Positions 22,646 to 36,255 of a stretch of DNA of 64,000 bases are shown here, piece by piece (position 1 is the stretch's first letter; the number at the start of each line of letters is the position of its first letter). Below the pieces are notes generated by a model that was given only the letters and a program-made list of their open reading frames with translations, ran no database searches and was not told the origin of the DNA. Source of the stretch: Beroe forskalii (taxonomy: Eukaryota > Ctenophora > Nuda > Beroida > Beroidae). The stretch spans positions 248,001 through 312,000 of the forward strand of contig WFMF01000066.1 of the NCBI GenBank assembly GCA_011033025.1. Direction: 5' to 3'. The position numbers and the translations under genes are program-made.

Positions 22646-25600
22646 GACGTACTGTAAGTGCAGAGATAAATTTACACCCTGCACTGCTGTTTTCTTCATC
22701 AGACACCCAAGTGTACACTAATTTCCTACCCAAAGTCTGGTTACTACTGGTTCCCGCGTTGTGGATTACAGGATTAGGTACTGTACTACTGCGAAATATC
22801 GTGAACATGTTTCGTGAACAGAATATTTAGGAGCACTCTTAAAATCGATCATAAGCACTTATCTCCGTTCGTGGAGGACCCCCTGTAAATCTTGTATCCC
22901 TTCAAAGTAGATGTGTACATGTTACCATGTCATCATCTATAGGTCCCATAGTAACGCATTTACTTTGATAATAACAGTGGTATCATCATGTTACACAACG
23001 ACCAGCAGGCTGGGTAAGAGAGAGATAAGATCCGGATATCATTATACAGGGTGTCATTAATAAATAAATATTTCCCATGAGATCAGACAAACGATGATTT
23101 TGTTAGGTCAACAAACTAAATCTTTACATAGGGGACAGGGGTAGAGAACTTTCGTAACACTGACATCATCAGTACCTATAAGGAAATATCAAGATTAGGG
23201 TGTCATGTCAGATTTCGTGATACACCCCACACAGTGTACAGTAATGTACAAAGTTAATTATATGAGCTGTGGCAGTCTTTGTATGTAATCAGAGTAAACA
23301 GGAGCTTCAGAGGACTGCTAGACTGTTACGGTTGTAAAGGGGTGGTAGTTATACCCGATTTGCCCACTCCACTGATTTTGCTTGATAATGGAGTGACCAG
23401 ACATGCAGATACAATTATTGGAGAGCTAATGTATGTCTAACGTTATAATGTGAGCAGCACAACACCAGAAGATGTTACCACACGAATATATTGATTTAAA
23501 CAGACAGCATGAACATTCAGCATGCACGTGACCGTTAAGACTATGGACTTATTTAGTTATTTAAAGCATCTCAGTAATGAAACGTTTTAGTTTATAACCA
23601 TTTGAAGATCCTAAAAGACACCAATACACGCCAGATAAACAGATATCATCTGTCAAGTCTAGTGACTACACTGTAGAATAGTTTTATAGTAGCTGTGTGA
23701 TAGTGTGAGACTAGGTAGCAGTGTGAGACCGGGTAATAATACTGTTAGGTAGCAGCAGTGTAAATATACACCACGTGAAGGAAACAAAAGAGAATCCTCT
23801 GACATAAACTAACTATAAAGTACTACATACATACACATAGGACAATCACCAACCACCAGTGCCATTTTTATTGCAAATGTTTAATAAGTAAAACAATGCT
23901 TTTGCTCTCGCTATATCCCAAATATGCACTAACCAAAATAACAAGACGCAGGTATAATGTATATATCTTAGATCTGTCCGAACAATGCCCCGATATCGTA
24001 CTAAATACAGAATAAATATAGTATTCTAAACGCTCACCCCATTTCTCAACCTGGGTATGCAGCAGCCAGCAGTCCCTGGGTACTTGGGTACATCACACAT
24101 TGAGTGGGAGCATGTTAATTTGAAGAGTGACAGCATTTTGTCAAAACTGTCTCCGTAGCATCTGTAATGGGTAGTAGAGACAGGTTCCCACTTCATATTC
24201 ATTGCATCTGTACACCATGATTACTTCCTGTAGATAAACAAAGTAATGATAAAGTCAAGTAAATCAAAATATCAGAATTCATCGATTGAAATTGACAGTA
24301 GATATCAAAATATCTAAGAACTTTGCAATTAGTCGTGACATGCTAGTTTCAGAATGGTCATTAATCATAATTCAAGGCACTCTAATAATTTAAATTTATT
24401 GAGTTATTGATAAAAAGTATTGCTTGCAGACTAATCAATTTTTTCGACTAAATGTGCCTAGAATGACCAATAACCATACTTACATACTTATAAAGCTCTG
24501 ATTCTCGAGACAATTGCATTTTCAGTGGTTCACAATCACATACCTAATAACTATGTCTGGTTTTATGAGCGGTTTAAACGTTTAAAATAAACACGTGACT
24601 CGCCCAGAAAACGTAGACCCATGAATCGCATTTACATGCCTAATGATGCAGTGGAATAAACAATGTTGCATAATATGTGGAGAATATGCGCATATTATTA
24701 TCCTACACAGAGGCTTTTCCAACCCAGTGGCCGGATCCCAGAGACTCATACATACACAGCTGAGTATGTACTTATGTAATAGGCATATTATGTCAGGCTA
24801 TTTACGACGATTTTAGGCGTATTCCAGTCTACTGGTTCACTAGTACCCAGTGCAATATTTTATGGATATCCGTTACAGCTTCTCAGTTTATACTTGAAAA
24901 GACGCAGACACATAGAAAGTGCCTCTGAAAAGATCATAAAGCATTAAAAATCAGTTTCAATAACCTTGGACCTTGAAAACCAACGGTATCAATCAGTGAG
25001 CACGAATATTGAATACCGATAATGACAAGTGAGTACGGCTACCGGATTATGCATGATTCTAAGATACAGGAATAAATTGGATGCATTTGCACACTGAAAT
25101 CTGTTAGTACAATAAACAGTCTCAGTCTCACTCCAAAAGGCTCAGTTTTAGACCGTCTCAGTCTGTAAAAAGGGATGTAAACTCCAGATCGAATGGAGCT
25201 TGATATACGTGGGAGTAGCACGGTTTTCATGAGGTGAAATGGTAAATTGGTGACGCCGACAGCCGTGCCACGTTGTCTTGTACTTAACTCAGCTATTACT
25301 CAGCACAATGCTCTGTAGGTTAACCAATATCACTATTAGTACAGGTGGCCAGTGGTCGCATAGCTTAGGCAATTGGCTCAAATTACCTCATTGGCTAGCG
25401 AGAACCATGGTATTTGTGGCGAAGTCATCAACAATGACATACCTTACTCAAACAGATCAGCAAACGGACCACTGTAACTTGAGGCATGAGTTCAGGGAAA
25501 GTTTACCAAAAAACCGCTACGCCAGTCTACCAACTTACCAAGTACAAATTGGGTATGCGATGAGCATAATAACCTACAGTAAATCTGTGCTCATACACAG

Positions 25601-27130
25601 GGTCCTAGGGTAGAGAGGAATACACCTAAAGAACATACAGGGTTTTGAAGTAGAGAAGAGCACTTTAAGCTGATTAAAACCATGCACCATTTCACCAAGA
25701 ATCACCCAAACTTCTATATTTCAATTTCGGCACAATTCTCTGAGTATTATTGACAGCTGCCCAAATCTTAACTCACTGAGAAAGCCATTTCCGCTGCCTT
25801 CTTGGCCTTGCTAGAAATCATGCCTCAAACTGCGGTGGATGACATGCTCTTCCGGAGGCTCTGGGATATACAGCTGTTTCCTAGGAAACACCTTACTGCT
25901 GCTGCGGGAATATCAAGATCATCGATGATCATACCAATACCACGATTCAAAATTACTAATTGGTGCATGTATCATCAGAAAAAAGAAACTCATCAAGTTT
26001 CACTTATCATTAGAGTTACATATTTCAAGTTAAATTTGAAAAGTGTACGCAGATTTGCATAGAGTAAAACAAGACAGCTTTTAGAAACATACATAAAGAA
26101 CAAAGTAAGTAATATCATCTAACAATATTTACTAAAATCACTAATTTATAATAACATAAGAATAGTTATATAAAAATATATCAATAATACTTCGTTCATT
26201 TCCCTCGCTTCTTTTAATTATCATACCTATATCCTACCCGAATTGCATCAGATGCTGTAGTTATAAACAGTGCCTTCTAGAAGAAATATGTGGGACAATA
26301 ATTCTGTGGATCGAAATTTTGGGTGTTCGAAAATATGTTTTTTGTTGTTTTTTTTCGTAAATTCCCCAATTTTGTTCCACATAATATCTCTCGTTAGGTA
26401 AACTGGCAAACATGGCCTGATGTCTGACGAAGACAGAGGAGAGAGACCGTTAGCCATTTGCCAATGCTTATGGGATGATTCTACATCGCCACAAACACCA
26501 GCAAATAAGGAATAAGGGCCATGGTATTGACTTAAGGACACCTAATGAACTACTTATTACAAATATCTAGTAAGCTAACATGAAAATATCAAAGTTTTGA
26601 AAAGGGATACATCCATTCATTGATTCTACAATGTTACTGCCTTTTGTTTCAACACCTGATAAGGCTGTTAATTTACCTAATCAAACTTGACGGATGGCCC
26701 TCATCCATTTAAAACTCTAATTGGACTGTCTTAAAGATCATGCATATTCATTTTCTCAATACTTAATTGCATTCTTCCAATAAAATCCAAAATTAGTATA
26801 ACATCACTGATTAATAAATTTTTAGCAAAACATTCAAGAAATTCATTAAATTCTGATCCCATTTGTTTATTTTTATGTAAAACAAAACTTAAAAATAGCA
26901 ATCATCTTTAATTTATTGAAAATCTTCGATTTAACCCTCTGTAAATTTGTTAAAATATCGGTAATGATTAATCAATCAGTTACAAATTCTGAATGTTTAA
27001 TTGAAATATCTCTGCTTATTCAAATGGATGACCAGAGAAATAATATTGCAATATTGAACACATCCAGTTCCACACAAGTTTACATTATACACAATGGAAA
27101 AATTACATTTCATCACCCCTGTGCTGTGCA

Positions 27131-27255
27131 TTATTTTTCTTTGTCAACAGCCAGGTAACAAGAAAGTTACCTACTCATAATGGGCCATTATGAGAAACTT
27201 TCTTGTTATTAATGGCACCCTCCTAATAACTGTTGACATTTATAAAAAGAAAAAT
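27131..27255. mobile_element. Foldback/MITE-like palindrome
   Basis: Nested inverted repeats: TAACAAGAAAGTT (27156-27168) against AACTTTCTTGTTA (27196-27208), TCATAATGG against CCATTATGA at the centre, and outer GTCAACAG/CTGTTGAC arms flanked by T-rich and A-rich ends. No coding capacity. Confidence 0.55.
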
Positions 27256-28256
27256 ATCATGACAAGGTGTGCAATATATTTCATTCGGTAACATTCAAAA
27301 TAACAACCATTGTTATTGAATGTTTCAATAGGGATTAGGGAGCAAGAGGATGAAATGCAGAGTTCCGGAACATTATACGGGAATTTGGGGGTGCATAGTG
27401 CATAGAATTTGTTGCATCAGTTGAATAAGCAGTTCACTTGAAAAACTTTAAATGGGATATAGAGCATTTTCTTGGAAACGAAAACTAGGGAAATATTTCA
27501 CAAAATATCAAAGCGAATTTCAGAGGAAACTGCTAGGTGAACAGATTTAAAACTCTGATAATTTGGAGCTCCATGATTGAATGAACTCGCTACAAGTTTA
27601 CATTAGATGTACATATTCTTATTCATATAAGCATTCCATACACTTTCTACAGATTGATAACGCGATAAGAAGTAAACATTCACTTCTCATTTCACTTAAA
27701 TTAACTTATTTATGTCTGGCTAATTTCCATTCAAATTAAGATCAGTCACAGCCGACTGTGTTGGCATGTAGAATGTAGATGGAGTACCATTAAATAACAT
27801 AGACATAGTACTTGAATATTTAGAGTACTTTTCTTTCAAAGCTCATGACAGCCATGATGACGGTCTGTACATATAGAAACTTTGTCTGCTTCTTTGTTGC
27901 AAATTATCAAACAGCTGTTTCCACTTTCCCTCAGATCACTAATTTTCTAATATATAAGTTGCTTATAATGATTAATGATTTACTTATTATGTACTGTTTA
28001 TTAAGCACGTAGAAACAATTAAATGAGTAGAATAAATTGATTAATCTAAGTATAAATATAAGTTTAGTTCACTAAAATAAAAAATGTTAACAAACTCTGA
28101 TGCTTCTAATATCTATTATTACTAATATTATGCTCGTGAAGATCGCTACCAGTAATAATATCATAAGCACTAAGCAGATCGAAATGTTATCCTCAATTTA
28201 CATGGAAATAATGTCGGTGTAATAATTCATAATGCAGTGATATTGTATTACTTTCC

Positions 28257-28334
28257 AGGGAACGTTCACTTATTACATGATCCCTCCTGCCCCTTGTGGA
28301 GTTTATGGTTGCAACAAATAAAAGAACGATCCCT
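28257..28334. mobile_element. 78-bp deletion derivative of the TAGGGATCGTTCAC MITE
   Basis: Left end AGGGAACGTTCACTTATTAC and right end AAAGAACGATCCCT match the two termini of the 16614-17106 element, with almost all of the interior missing. Confidence 0.5.
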
Positions 28335-29054
28335 GATTAGAGTTTGCCAAATAGTATAATATCTAATGAGACACAATATTTCATAAGTTTATGGTTTCCT
28401 TAGATTTCCTTTAAATTGAGGATTACAAGCATATAAAATTCTAATGATGAAAAAAGCTAATATATCAATACATAGAAATGATTTGAAATCATAACTAACA
28501 AAATATAGATAAAAGTTTCAAACCGCTATACAGTGCCTGTAAAACATCACTTTCCTGTGCATACTGCAATTGATCAGTCGATTAAATACCCTAATTTGAT
28601 TGAAAAGTTACTTCATCCCCAGAAATCATTGAAAATATAAGTGCAAAGCATTCAAATCATACCCAAATTTAAGGTTATAATCATTGTCTTTATATACAGA
28701 GATTGGATAGAAAAGATTTAGACTTGCAATACCAATAGTATAATATAACTTCACAAAATTCTGCAAATATCATAATAGTAATAAGATCACAAATAGTAGT
28801 ATTACAGTATAAGATGGGATAAAGAATATCAATAAGTGAAATAAGGTTCATTAATCACAGTTTAATAAAGTCGCTTATATAATACCGTATAATGCAGTAT
28901 TGCCCTTGGTTTCAAATCTGTTGCATTCCCAGTCTCCCAGGAAAGCAGTCTAAATGAGACCATATAGTTATTCAGAAATTTAAACCATTATATTTGTCTG
29001 ATCTCTGAACCCTGATCTGATAAAATCACACATCTGTCAGACAGAGATGAGGAC

Positions 29055-30399
29055 TTATGACCCAAAAGTCAAAATATCGCGAATTCTGAAATCATCCCCA
29101 AGTCCGAAGTCAAGTTGTTTAGGAGTGTTTAGGCCACACTGGATATTGTCTGATTTCTGAATCCTGTTCCCCTCTGTCTTCCATTTCCCACAAAGTGAGA
29201 GTTCCCCCTCCGACCTACATCGCTCCACCATGCTTACGAACTCGTAGAACAGAGTGTCATTGTAACCTGCCTGTCGGGGGTTGATACCTTCCATGAACCC
29301 AATGTGTCCTCCTTTAGCAGTCACCACGAATGCAATGTTTGGATTCTTCTCAGTGAGATGTACAGGGATGCTCTTCTCTGGAGAAAACACGTCGTCAGCA
29401 GCATTGAGAGAGATGAGGTATCTTAACATGTAGGAGTTGTCTGTGAGGGGACAGAGTGTCCCAATACTCTTCCACGGAACTGTAGCCGTGTCGAGGCACT
29501 ACATATTTCTTGTGTATTTCCTGAACAGTCCTACAATTCATTAGAGCCTCCACGTCCAACCCTTGTCTCTCATACACATCCCTGTTAGCCTTGATGACGT
29601 CCTTGTATCGATGAGTCAGGTACAAGTTGAATATCATGTTGGAAGGCTTGCTGAGACTCTTGATACTCTCAAAGATACACCATCCAGTGCTCTGTATCAT
29701 GGCAGCTGTGATGTCGGCATCTGTCCCATAAGTAGCCAGGTAGTGGACTAGAGTAATTCCTCCCATGCTAGTCCCTCCAGCTATGAGAGGAGCTGAGGGA
29801 TATCGCTCTTTTATCAGACACACAGCTTTCCTCAGATCCTCCAAGTTACTGAAACCATCATAAGTAATTGGAGTGTTGAGGACATTGCCTCCAGCTCCTC
29901 TGTTGAGGAATATCACCGACCTAACACCCATCTTTCTGAGTTCTGTGACCCAGGTCAGCAAGTAACTCTCCTGACTGTGTCCAGCTACACCAGGGAGAAG
30001 GAGACAGATTGGTGTCTCCTTGGTCACTTGAACTGGTTCTTCAACAGGCCAATCCAGTGCTGCTACACCCCCATCTGATAGATGCACCTGCTCCCTCCGG
30101 TACTCAACATGAGGCTTAGATTTGAGGAAGAAGCGCATAAGGGTCATGGAATGAGTACCAGTGCACCAGGGAGTAGGGTAGTAACGTCTGTAGAGGGTGG
30201 GGACATCTGACTGCAGGTGGGATCTGAATGTCCCATGGGATATGTATACCATGGGTTTCCTTACAGCAAAAATGTAATAATGTACTGAGTAGGCAACAGC
30301 AGCAAAGACCAAGAGCTGGATATACCATGGGATAATCCACCAGAAAATCATCCTGTATGGTGGTAAGTTTTTTATATTATGGTGAAATAAAAAGAACAT
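29055..30399 (-). CDS. ABHD1/3-type alpha/beta hydrolase, intronless, frame-broken
   Basis: Membrane-anchored serine hydrolase of the YheT/EMB8/ABHD1-3 group, whose members act on phospholipids. An N-terminal hydrophobic helix (WWIIPWYIQLLVFAAVAY) is followed by the hydrolase fold: LLLPGVAGHSQESY oxyanion region, nucleophile motif GGTSMGG, acid in NAADDVFSP and histidine in KGGHIGF. The first frame (29395-30399) carries the nucleophile; the acid and histidine lie in a second, overlapping frame (29055-29429). Homology crosses from one to the other at about 29408-29420, so one extra or two missing bases break the gene just before the catalytic Asp. The translation start may be 30399 or a Met about 17 codons later. 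Absence of introns, unusual here, would fit a retrocopy, but I see no poly-A tail or target duplication; an assembly indel is the simpler reading. Confidence 0.85.
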
Positions 30400-30589
30400 T
30401 GAAAAACTATTTCTGTTTAAAAACGTGCTTAGTATTGTAGAATTATTAAAGCTTATCTACCATTCTGATAATAAATCTTCATGTTACAGCATTTATCAAA
30501 GGAGCAAGAATTAAGGGGCATTAGACTAGTGCCTGGACTATGGTTTTTTCATTTCAGGGAGGCCCACCCTGAAATGCTGTTTTTTCGAC

Positions 30590-30848
30590 TTGCAGGCCCA
30601 CTTTTTCCACCACAGGCCTAATATTTAGCAGAAACAAAAACATTCGAGACATCACAGGCCCATTTGAGATAATACAAGCCCATTTGAGACAGTACTGGCC
30701 AATTTGTGACAATTTATGCCCATTAATTGATACATCAGAGGCCCATTTGAGACATAGAAAGGCCCAATTTATGAAACCACACAGACCCATTTGAGACAAA
30801 GCAGGTCCATTTGAGACATCACAGGCCAATCTTGGACATTGCAGGCAC
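30590..30848. repeat. Degenerate 20-bp repeat, CAGGCCCATTTGAGACATCA
   Basis: About ten diverged units upstream of the ABHD gene. The minus-strand frame through it is a repeat artefact. Confidence 0.75.
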
Positions 30849-32160
30849 AAAATTTCACCACCCCTACCCCATTGTTTCCAAAAACTTCTCGGATTTTGGA
30901 ATAAAAGACAACATTTCAAAATCCAGTAAAAAGCTCAAACTTGGATGCTGGCCACCAGGCATCCAAGAAATCAAGAAAGAAAAACCTTAGCCTGGACAAA
31001 AGTGGAATACGAATCCATGCCTGAATTAAGATAGAGTTAGAGAGAAACAATAAATCAAGATTCATTCATGTAAAAACAAATATACAACAAAGCATAAGTT
31101 ATCAGTAAAAATTCAGTTGAACAGTCAATAAGTAGTTGGTACATGTTAACAAAGGTATATTGCATTGAAATACCCTATATACTCCATAAATTTAAAAATG
31201 TCAATGTATCATTTTCGATTAATATGATCAATGCAGTATGATGGTTATATGTCATTTTATGATAATTGATCCATTGTAAAAAACATTGATAAGATATAAA
31301 GCAATTATGGATATACAACTAGGTGATGCAATATTAAGCTATTATAACATAACAATTAGTATTGAGTAGTAAATAGTACCACATTTTCAATACCTTGTAA
31401 TAATGCCTGTATTTATCTTCGGCTGTATCTCTGATATCAGAAATTCAAACAATACCTCGGCCTCAATTTCAGGTATGAGTTTGATGTGATTGATCATTGC
31501 AATGAAATACAAAAATCTTATTAATAAAATCCAGCCCACACTTTATGAACCACTATTCTACTGACAGTTTCAAGATTAAAATATCTCTTCCTCAAGAACT
31601 CCACATACCTAGTGTTACATACCTAGTGAAATTTCAGATGTGAAAAATCAAACCTCCCAGCAATAAAATTTTTTGAAATAACCCATAGCATAATTTACAT
31701 GTACGTTTCTATTGATACTTTGGATGGTTGAAATAATGTTTCAGTTTCATGCATAAGACTTTATGGCAATTTAAGCTCTCTTCAGATATAAGTTTCATTC
31801 AGTAAAATTTTAAACCTAGATGCTATTCAAAATGGAAATATATCACACTTAATCAAATTTATATACATTCATCACAAGAAATGGTTTAACAATAGTGTGA
31901 GATGACACAAAGCACGACATGAAAACCAACATGAATATACGTGTTTCAAATATGGGTAATTTTCAATGAGAGAAACCTTAAAACTCTTCTGTCCAAAACA
32001 GCAATAAAATATAATCATTGATCAAACCTTATAAAACTTCCTGAAAAATATGACCAATGTATTCATGCATGTTGATCAAAATTGTTCAATAGAAAAATTC
32101 TAAGTAAGACATTCCATTAAACTTTGATACTGTATAATATTTGAAATTCTGAATCCAGAA
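30849..32160. other. AT-rich spacer
   Basis: Between the ABHD gene and the sulfotransferase. It probably includes the 3' UTR of the sulfotransferase on the minus strand. Nothing else recognised. Confidence 0.4.
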
Positions 32161-33401
32161 CTACCTTTTTATATCATCATCTGAATTATATAATGGAAAA
32201 GGAAATAGAGGATCACTGAAATTGCTATAGTTGTATATCATAAAATCAGGCTTGAATTTGATATAAAGCTTCTGAATCAGAGAATTAGGGACATTTTTGA
32301 ACCATTCAATGGCTAATAATGATGATCTCTCTTTTCTAGGATCAGTTGATGAATCATAAGGACCAGGAACAGTTACATTAGCCACCTTTGAAGTCTTAAA
32401 GTTTTTAAATATAGTGTGGGATTGATCCTTGGCAAATTCAAGAGACCCAACAAAATCATATACAACAGCAGGCAAGGATAACATAGTATATTGGGGTCTA
32501 AAATGAGCATTGATTTCCCTGATGGGATCATTGGCTAAATGTTCTAGGAATTCTGAAAATGAAGGTGCCACATTGTTTATAAGTACTTCACTAATATCTA
32601 CTTGGGGGTTACGATATTTACGGAGGATTTGTAGAGCCACCCTCCCCTTTTGCCATTTTTTGAGGTTTCTTCCCATACCAAATTTATCATTATAACCAGA
32701 AACCATTCTAGTCCATGGGTTTCTTATAACTGTGAAAGTATATTTTTTATTCAGATGGTCTATGTTATATTGATAGATTTTATTGGCAAGATTCAAGTGA
32801 TTGATAGCATAATGCACCTGAGGACTAGGCTGATGCTTGTAATAATTACCTTCTAATGTAAGGAGGGTGAACTTCCAATTTGTGCACCCTGCTTTTGGGA
32901 TTCCTGTATATATCACATCTGTTTTGGGGAATAGTATGTCTTTAAAAGGGTAATTTGACTTGCATACAACCAATTAGTGTTTTGAGAATAATGTGTTGCT
33001 TTTAGATATTGCAGTACCCTCTGAATATTACCAAACACCCACTGCTGGGATGGCATGGGTGGGTAATCATCAGTGTTAACTTGACTTGCATCTTTGTAAG
33101 CATATTGAGCAGTTTCTTCTGTGCGATAAGCATAAGATTGAGTTTTTAAATCTACTTGCCCCTGTTCTTTACTCCAATCACTAGGAGACACTGAAGTAAA
33201 CCAATTCTGAAGTGATGACTTGATGCTTGCTTTCTCCAGGGTATTTGAGTTTTGAGGTATCACTCTGTTTGCATTAACATTGGATATTTCCATGGGACTG
33301 GAAATAAAGTTAACAGATTCAAAATTGAGGTAGATGTAAACAGTGATGCAGAAGGTCAGCATGAAGCATATCACAACAAAAAGTTTTGCCATTTCAGTCA
33401 T
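32161..33401 (-). CDS. HNK-1-type carbohydrate sulfotransferase, intronless, frame-broken
   Basis: Golgi type II membrane enzyme transferring sulfate from PAPS to glycans (CHST8-14 / HNK-1ST family). The first frame (32913-33401) gives a short cytosolic tail, the signal anchor LFVVICFMLTFCITVYIYL and the stem region. The second (32161-32973) gives the catalytic domain with the 5'-phosphosulfate loop GIPKAGCTNWK and the 3'-phosphate site VIRNPWTRMVSGYNDKF, then a tail of normal family length. The family needs both parts in one chain; the two frames overlap and homology switches at about 32965-32975, where one base is missing (or two are extra). The substrate glycan cannot be inferred. Confidence 0.85.
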
Positions 33402-33884
33402 ATGATACCATAACTAGCTTACATTGGACCAACCTGACCTGAAATTAATATTAATTAAGTAATTAAACATGAGAACTCAGGATGTACAGGGCTGGTAATA
33501 GTCAAGGCCATCTATTTGTAAGAGGAAAATGTGGTCACATCATCAGAAGAGCAAACGATATTTTTGAAGGAGTACCTATAAAAATTGTCCTATTCGCCAA
33601 AATTTGCCCACTTATGATCATGAAGTGCTCCTTCATAATCATTTCTTGCTTGATGATGTTATCACTTTTTCCTTCTTCAAAAAGATGGTATTGATCAAGG
33701 TTAAAAGGACAAATCTATATCTTTTACTGTTTTTGCTTAAGGCAGGGTCTAGACTTGATACCTAACCATGCATTTTAGTTTGTTTGGACCAAACTTTAAG
33801 CATAAATTGTTTCATAACATCAGTTTTCATCACAAGCCACAAATTGACACAAATTTCAATGAATGTTTTTCAAAAATTCATACT
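33402..33884. other. Spacer upstream of the sulfotransferase
   Basis: Presumed promoter and 5' UTR for the minus-strand sulfotransferase. A plus-strand frame at 33482-33694 shows no family resemblance. Confidence 0.35.
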
Positions 33885-34325
33885 GCAGGACTCCTGGAAG
33901 ACTCCCATAGGATTCTTTGAAACTCCCATAGGACTCCTATAAGACTCCCAGGGGACTCCTATAGGACTCTTAGGGGAACTCCCGAGGACTCTGGGGGACT
34001 CCCGTAGGATTCCCAGGAGACTCCCATAGGAATCTTGGGGGATTCCCATAGGATTGGCAAAGTCCTGGGGGACTCCTGTAGGACTCCAGAGTTATGGTTC
34101 CAGGGACTTCTGTAGAACTCCAAGAGTCAAGGGGGCATCTGTAAGAATCCCATATGTTCACCTTGAGGTCTCCTGGGCTCCCACAGAACTATCAGGGGGC
34201 TCCTGCAGGGCTCCGGGAGGACTCCTAGGGGACCTTTGCAGGACTCCCAGGGGACTCCCAAAGTACTCCTTGGGGCTCCCATATGACTAGGGCGGAGGGC
34301 TCCCATAGGACTCCTAGGGGATCCC
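33885..34325. repeat. Degenerate repeat of GGACTCCYATAGGACTCCCAGG type
   Basis: About twenty-five imperfect units of 14-20 bp rich in GACTCC, GGGGGACTC and CATAGGA. Frames on both strands are repeat artefacts. Confidence 0.8.
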
Positions 34326-34937
34326 ACAGTGATTCTATATAAATTTGAACCAAAGTAATTCAACAATTACTAACTGTTCATAATTGTTATAGAAGCACAT
34401 ATGGCCAAGAATATCATTTTTTCAAGTTTATGGTCTATGATAATAAAAGGTGAAAAGATGTTTTCAAAAGTTTTTTTTTTAATGAGTCAGTGTTTGTGGC
34501 TGTGGTAATATGATTGGGAAGATTATTGAATATTTTAGGAAAAATGAATGATAAGCTTCTTTGACCATGCATTGCTGAGTATTGTGCTTATAACTGGAGT
34601 CAATTATCTTGGTATATAACCTTGGTATCTTGAAGATACATTTGATTCATTTGAAAATACATACATTCATTAAAAAATGCACAATTGGGTTCATTTTGGG
34701 ATACTTCCCAAGGGATGTATCTGGTATTGACTTGCATGGTGAAGGACAATGTTCTAAACCAATGGACCCTCAAGCAAGTGTCTATGTAATATAGATACCA
34801 ATTAAAACATTAGAGTTCTAAGTTTTTTATATGAATTAGAAACAGCCAGAATAATGGTGGTGTCAGAAGAATAGTGATGTAATTAAGATTAAGAGTGTGG
34901 GTTTTATCCTATTGTTGATATTCCAGGTTCCCAGCAT

Positions 34938-35050
34938 TTCACTGCAATGATCATTGATCAATCATATCTAAGATAATCATATCTAAGATAATCATATCTA
35001 AGACCTGAAACAGCATAAACTTGTTTGATATGATTGATCATTGCAGTGAA
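34938..35050. repeat. Inverted repeat enclosing a triplicated 16-mer
   Basis: Arms TTCACTGCAATGATCA (34938-34953) and its exact complement (35035-35050). The loop holds three copies of AATCATATCTAAGAT. A related TGATTGATCATTGCAATGAA occurs at about 31488. Confidence 0.65.
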
Positions 35051-35078
35051 GCACTCCATGACCAAATCAGGTCTGTAT

Positions 35079-35172
35079 GATGCCATCCACAATCCATAGA
35101 GGAGGACTCATAGCCAATACAGACATTTGTGGGCATGGGGGAGGTGGTATTTGGCCAAATTTAGACATCAGT
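35079..35172. mobile_element. Degraded fragment of the GGGGCCATCCATAAAGG MITE
   Basis: GCCATCCACAATCCATAGAG, then GCCAATACAGACAT and GGTATTTGGCCAAATTTAGA parallel the left third of the 15126-15427 element. Confidence 0.5.
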
Positions 35173-35669
35173 AATAATGATAGAACAATTTAAAAAATCT
35201 TCGAGGAGAGTCAAATATTATAAATCATATTTCGAGATAGCACCAAACATTCATATATGCCTGCACACCACTCATTTTGGTGTGACCCACTTAGATCCTG
35301 CTGCTCTCAACATTATATTACCTAAAGGGATCATGTTGGTGTTCAAGTATGGAGTTGGAGAAAAGTTTTGCAGATTGATGTCTTGAAGAAAGATTTCATT
35401 TTAATTCAGATGTGGGATGGTGCATCTTAATGGCGGAACAAATTTAGATTGATCAATTATAAAACTTTTATTGAATCATAACAACTGAGGAGCAAAGGTT
35501 TTTAAAAGTGCAACAATGAACAAAATTTATGAAAATTAAAAAGTCCTAAGTATTCCAAATGACCCAATGTGATTAAAGATCCCTTGCTTTGCAGAAAATA
35601 AAAGCTGATCCTAATTTCTGATGTCATAGCAAAGGTAGAATGGATAAATACTGAATTCTTGGATTAAAA

Positions 35670-36200
35670 TTCCTGAGCCCGCATAGGTGTGTGTACGCAC
35701 GCTGATTAAAATCAATTTTCATTTCATAGAATAATCGTATTTTTAAAAACTTTAGTATCAGAATTGCCCTAACCACTAACCAGCGCTTAGCTCTAACCAG
35801 ATTCCTAGTTTTACGCCTTGCTCCACCCCTGGTTAGGGGAAACCAGCACCCTATTCTACGCGCGCACCATAGGCCGCGCGCGCGTAACTTTTGTCTGACG
35901 TTGACAGACCCTCTCAAGAATCAGCGCCGCGCGCCAGCCGCTTTGCGGCTGGCGTCAGCGGGTCATACATCGTACGACAACGTAACTTATTAACTTAAGC
36001 ACATGGTTTTCCCATACCGGCCGCGCGCTTGTCATACGTTGTTGGCCCCTTCGCCGGGTGCGCGCGCGTCCGCCGAAGACAACCGTGCGCGAAACCAGGA
36101 TCCTAATTAGGTTCCTATGCCCGCATAGGTGTGTGTACTAGCCGCGCGCTCCCCTACGGCACGGGACACGCTGGGGAAGCGCGCCGAGCGAGCCAAACAG
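35670..36200. repeat. Second GC-rich composite repeat block
   Basis: Contains CCCGCATAGGTGTGTGT twice (35678-35694, 36120-36136), the hairpin CCTTCGCCGGGTGCGCGCGC (36048-36078) and, at 35893-35983, the reverse complement of 15988-16065. The modules are the same as in the 15.5-16.4 kb block but in a different order and orientation. Confidence 0.65.
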
Positions 36201-36255
36201 GGATATTATTTGTGACAATTTGAAGCATTTTTATCCAAAAAGGACGAAGATTTTA

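Larger units (their letters stand above)
20791..29054. other. Gene-poor region, about 8.3 kb
   Basis: AT-rich, with no open frame I can relate to a protein family (the largest is about 120 codons at 22098-22463, minus strand). It contains a small tandem duplication (22524-22645), a palindromic element (27131-27255) and a tiny MITE relative (28257-28334). Distant regulatory DNA or non-coding exons cannot be excluded. Confidence 0.5.
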
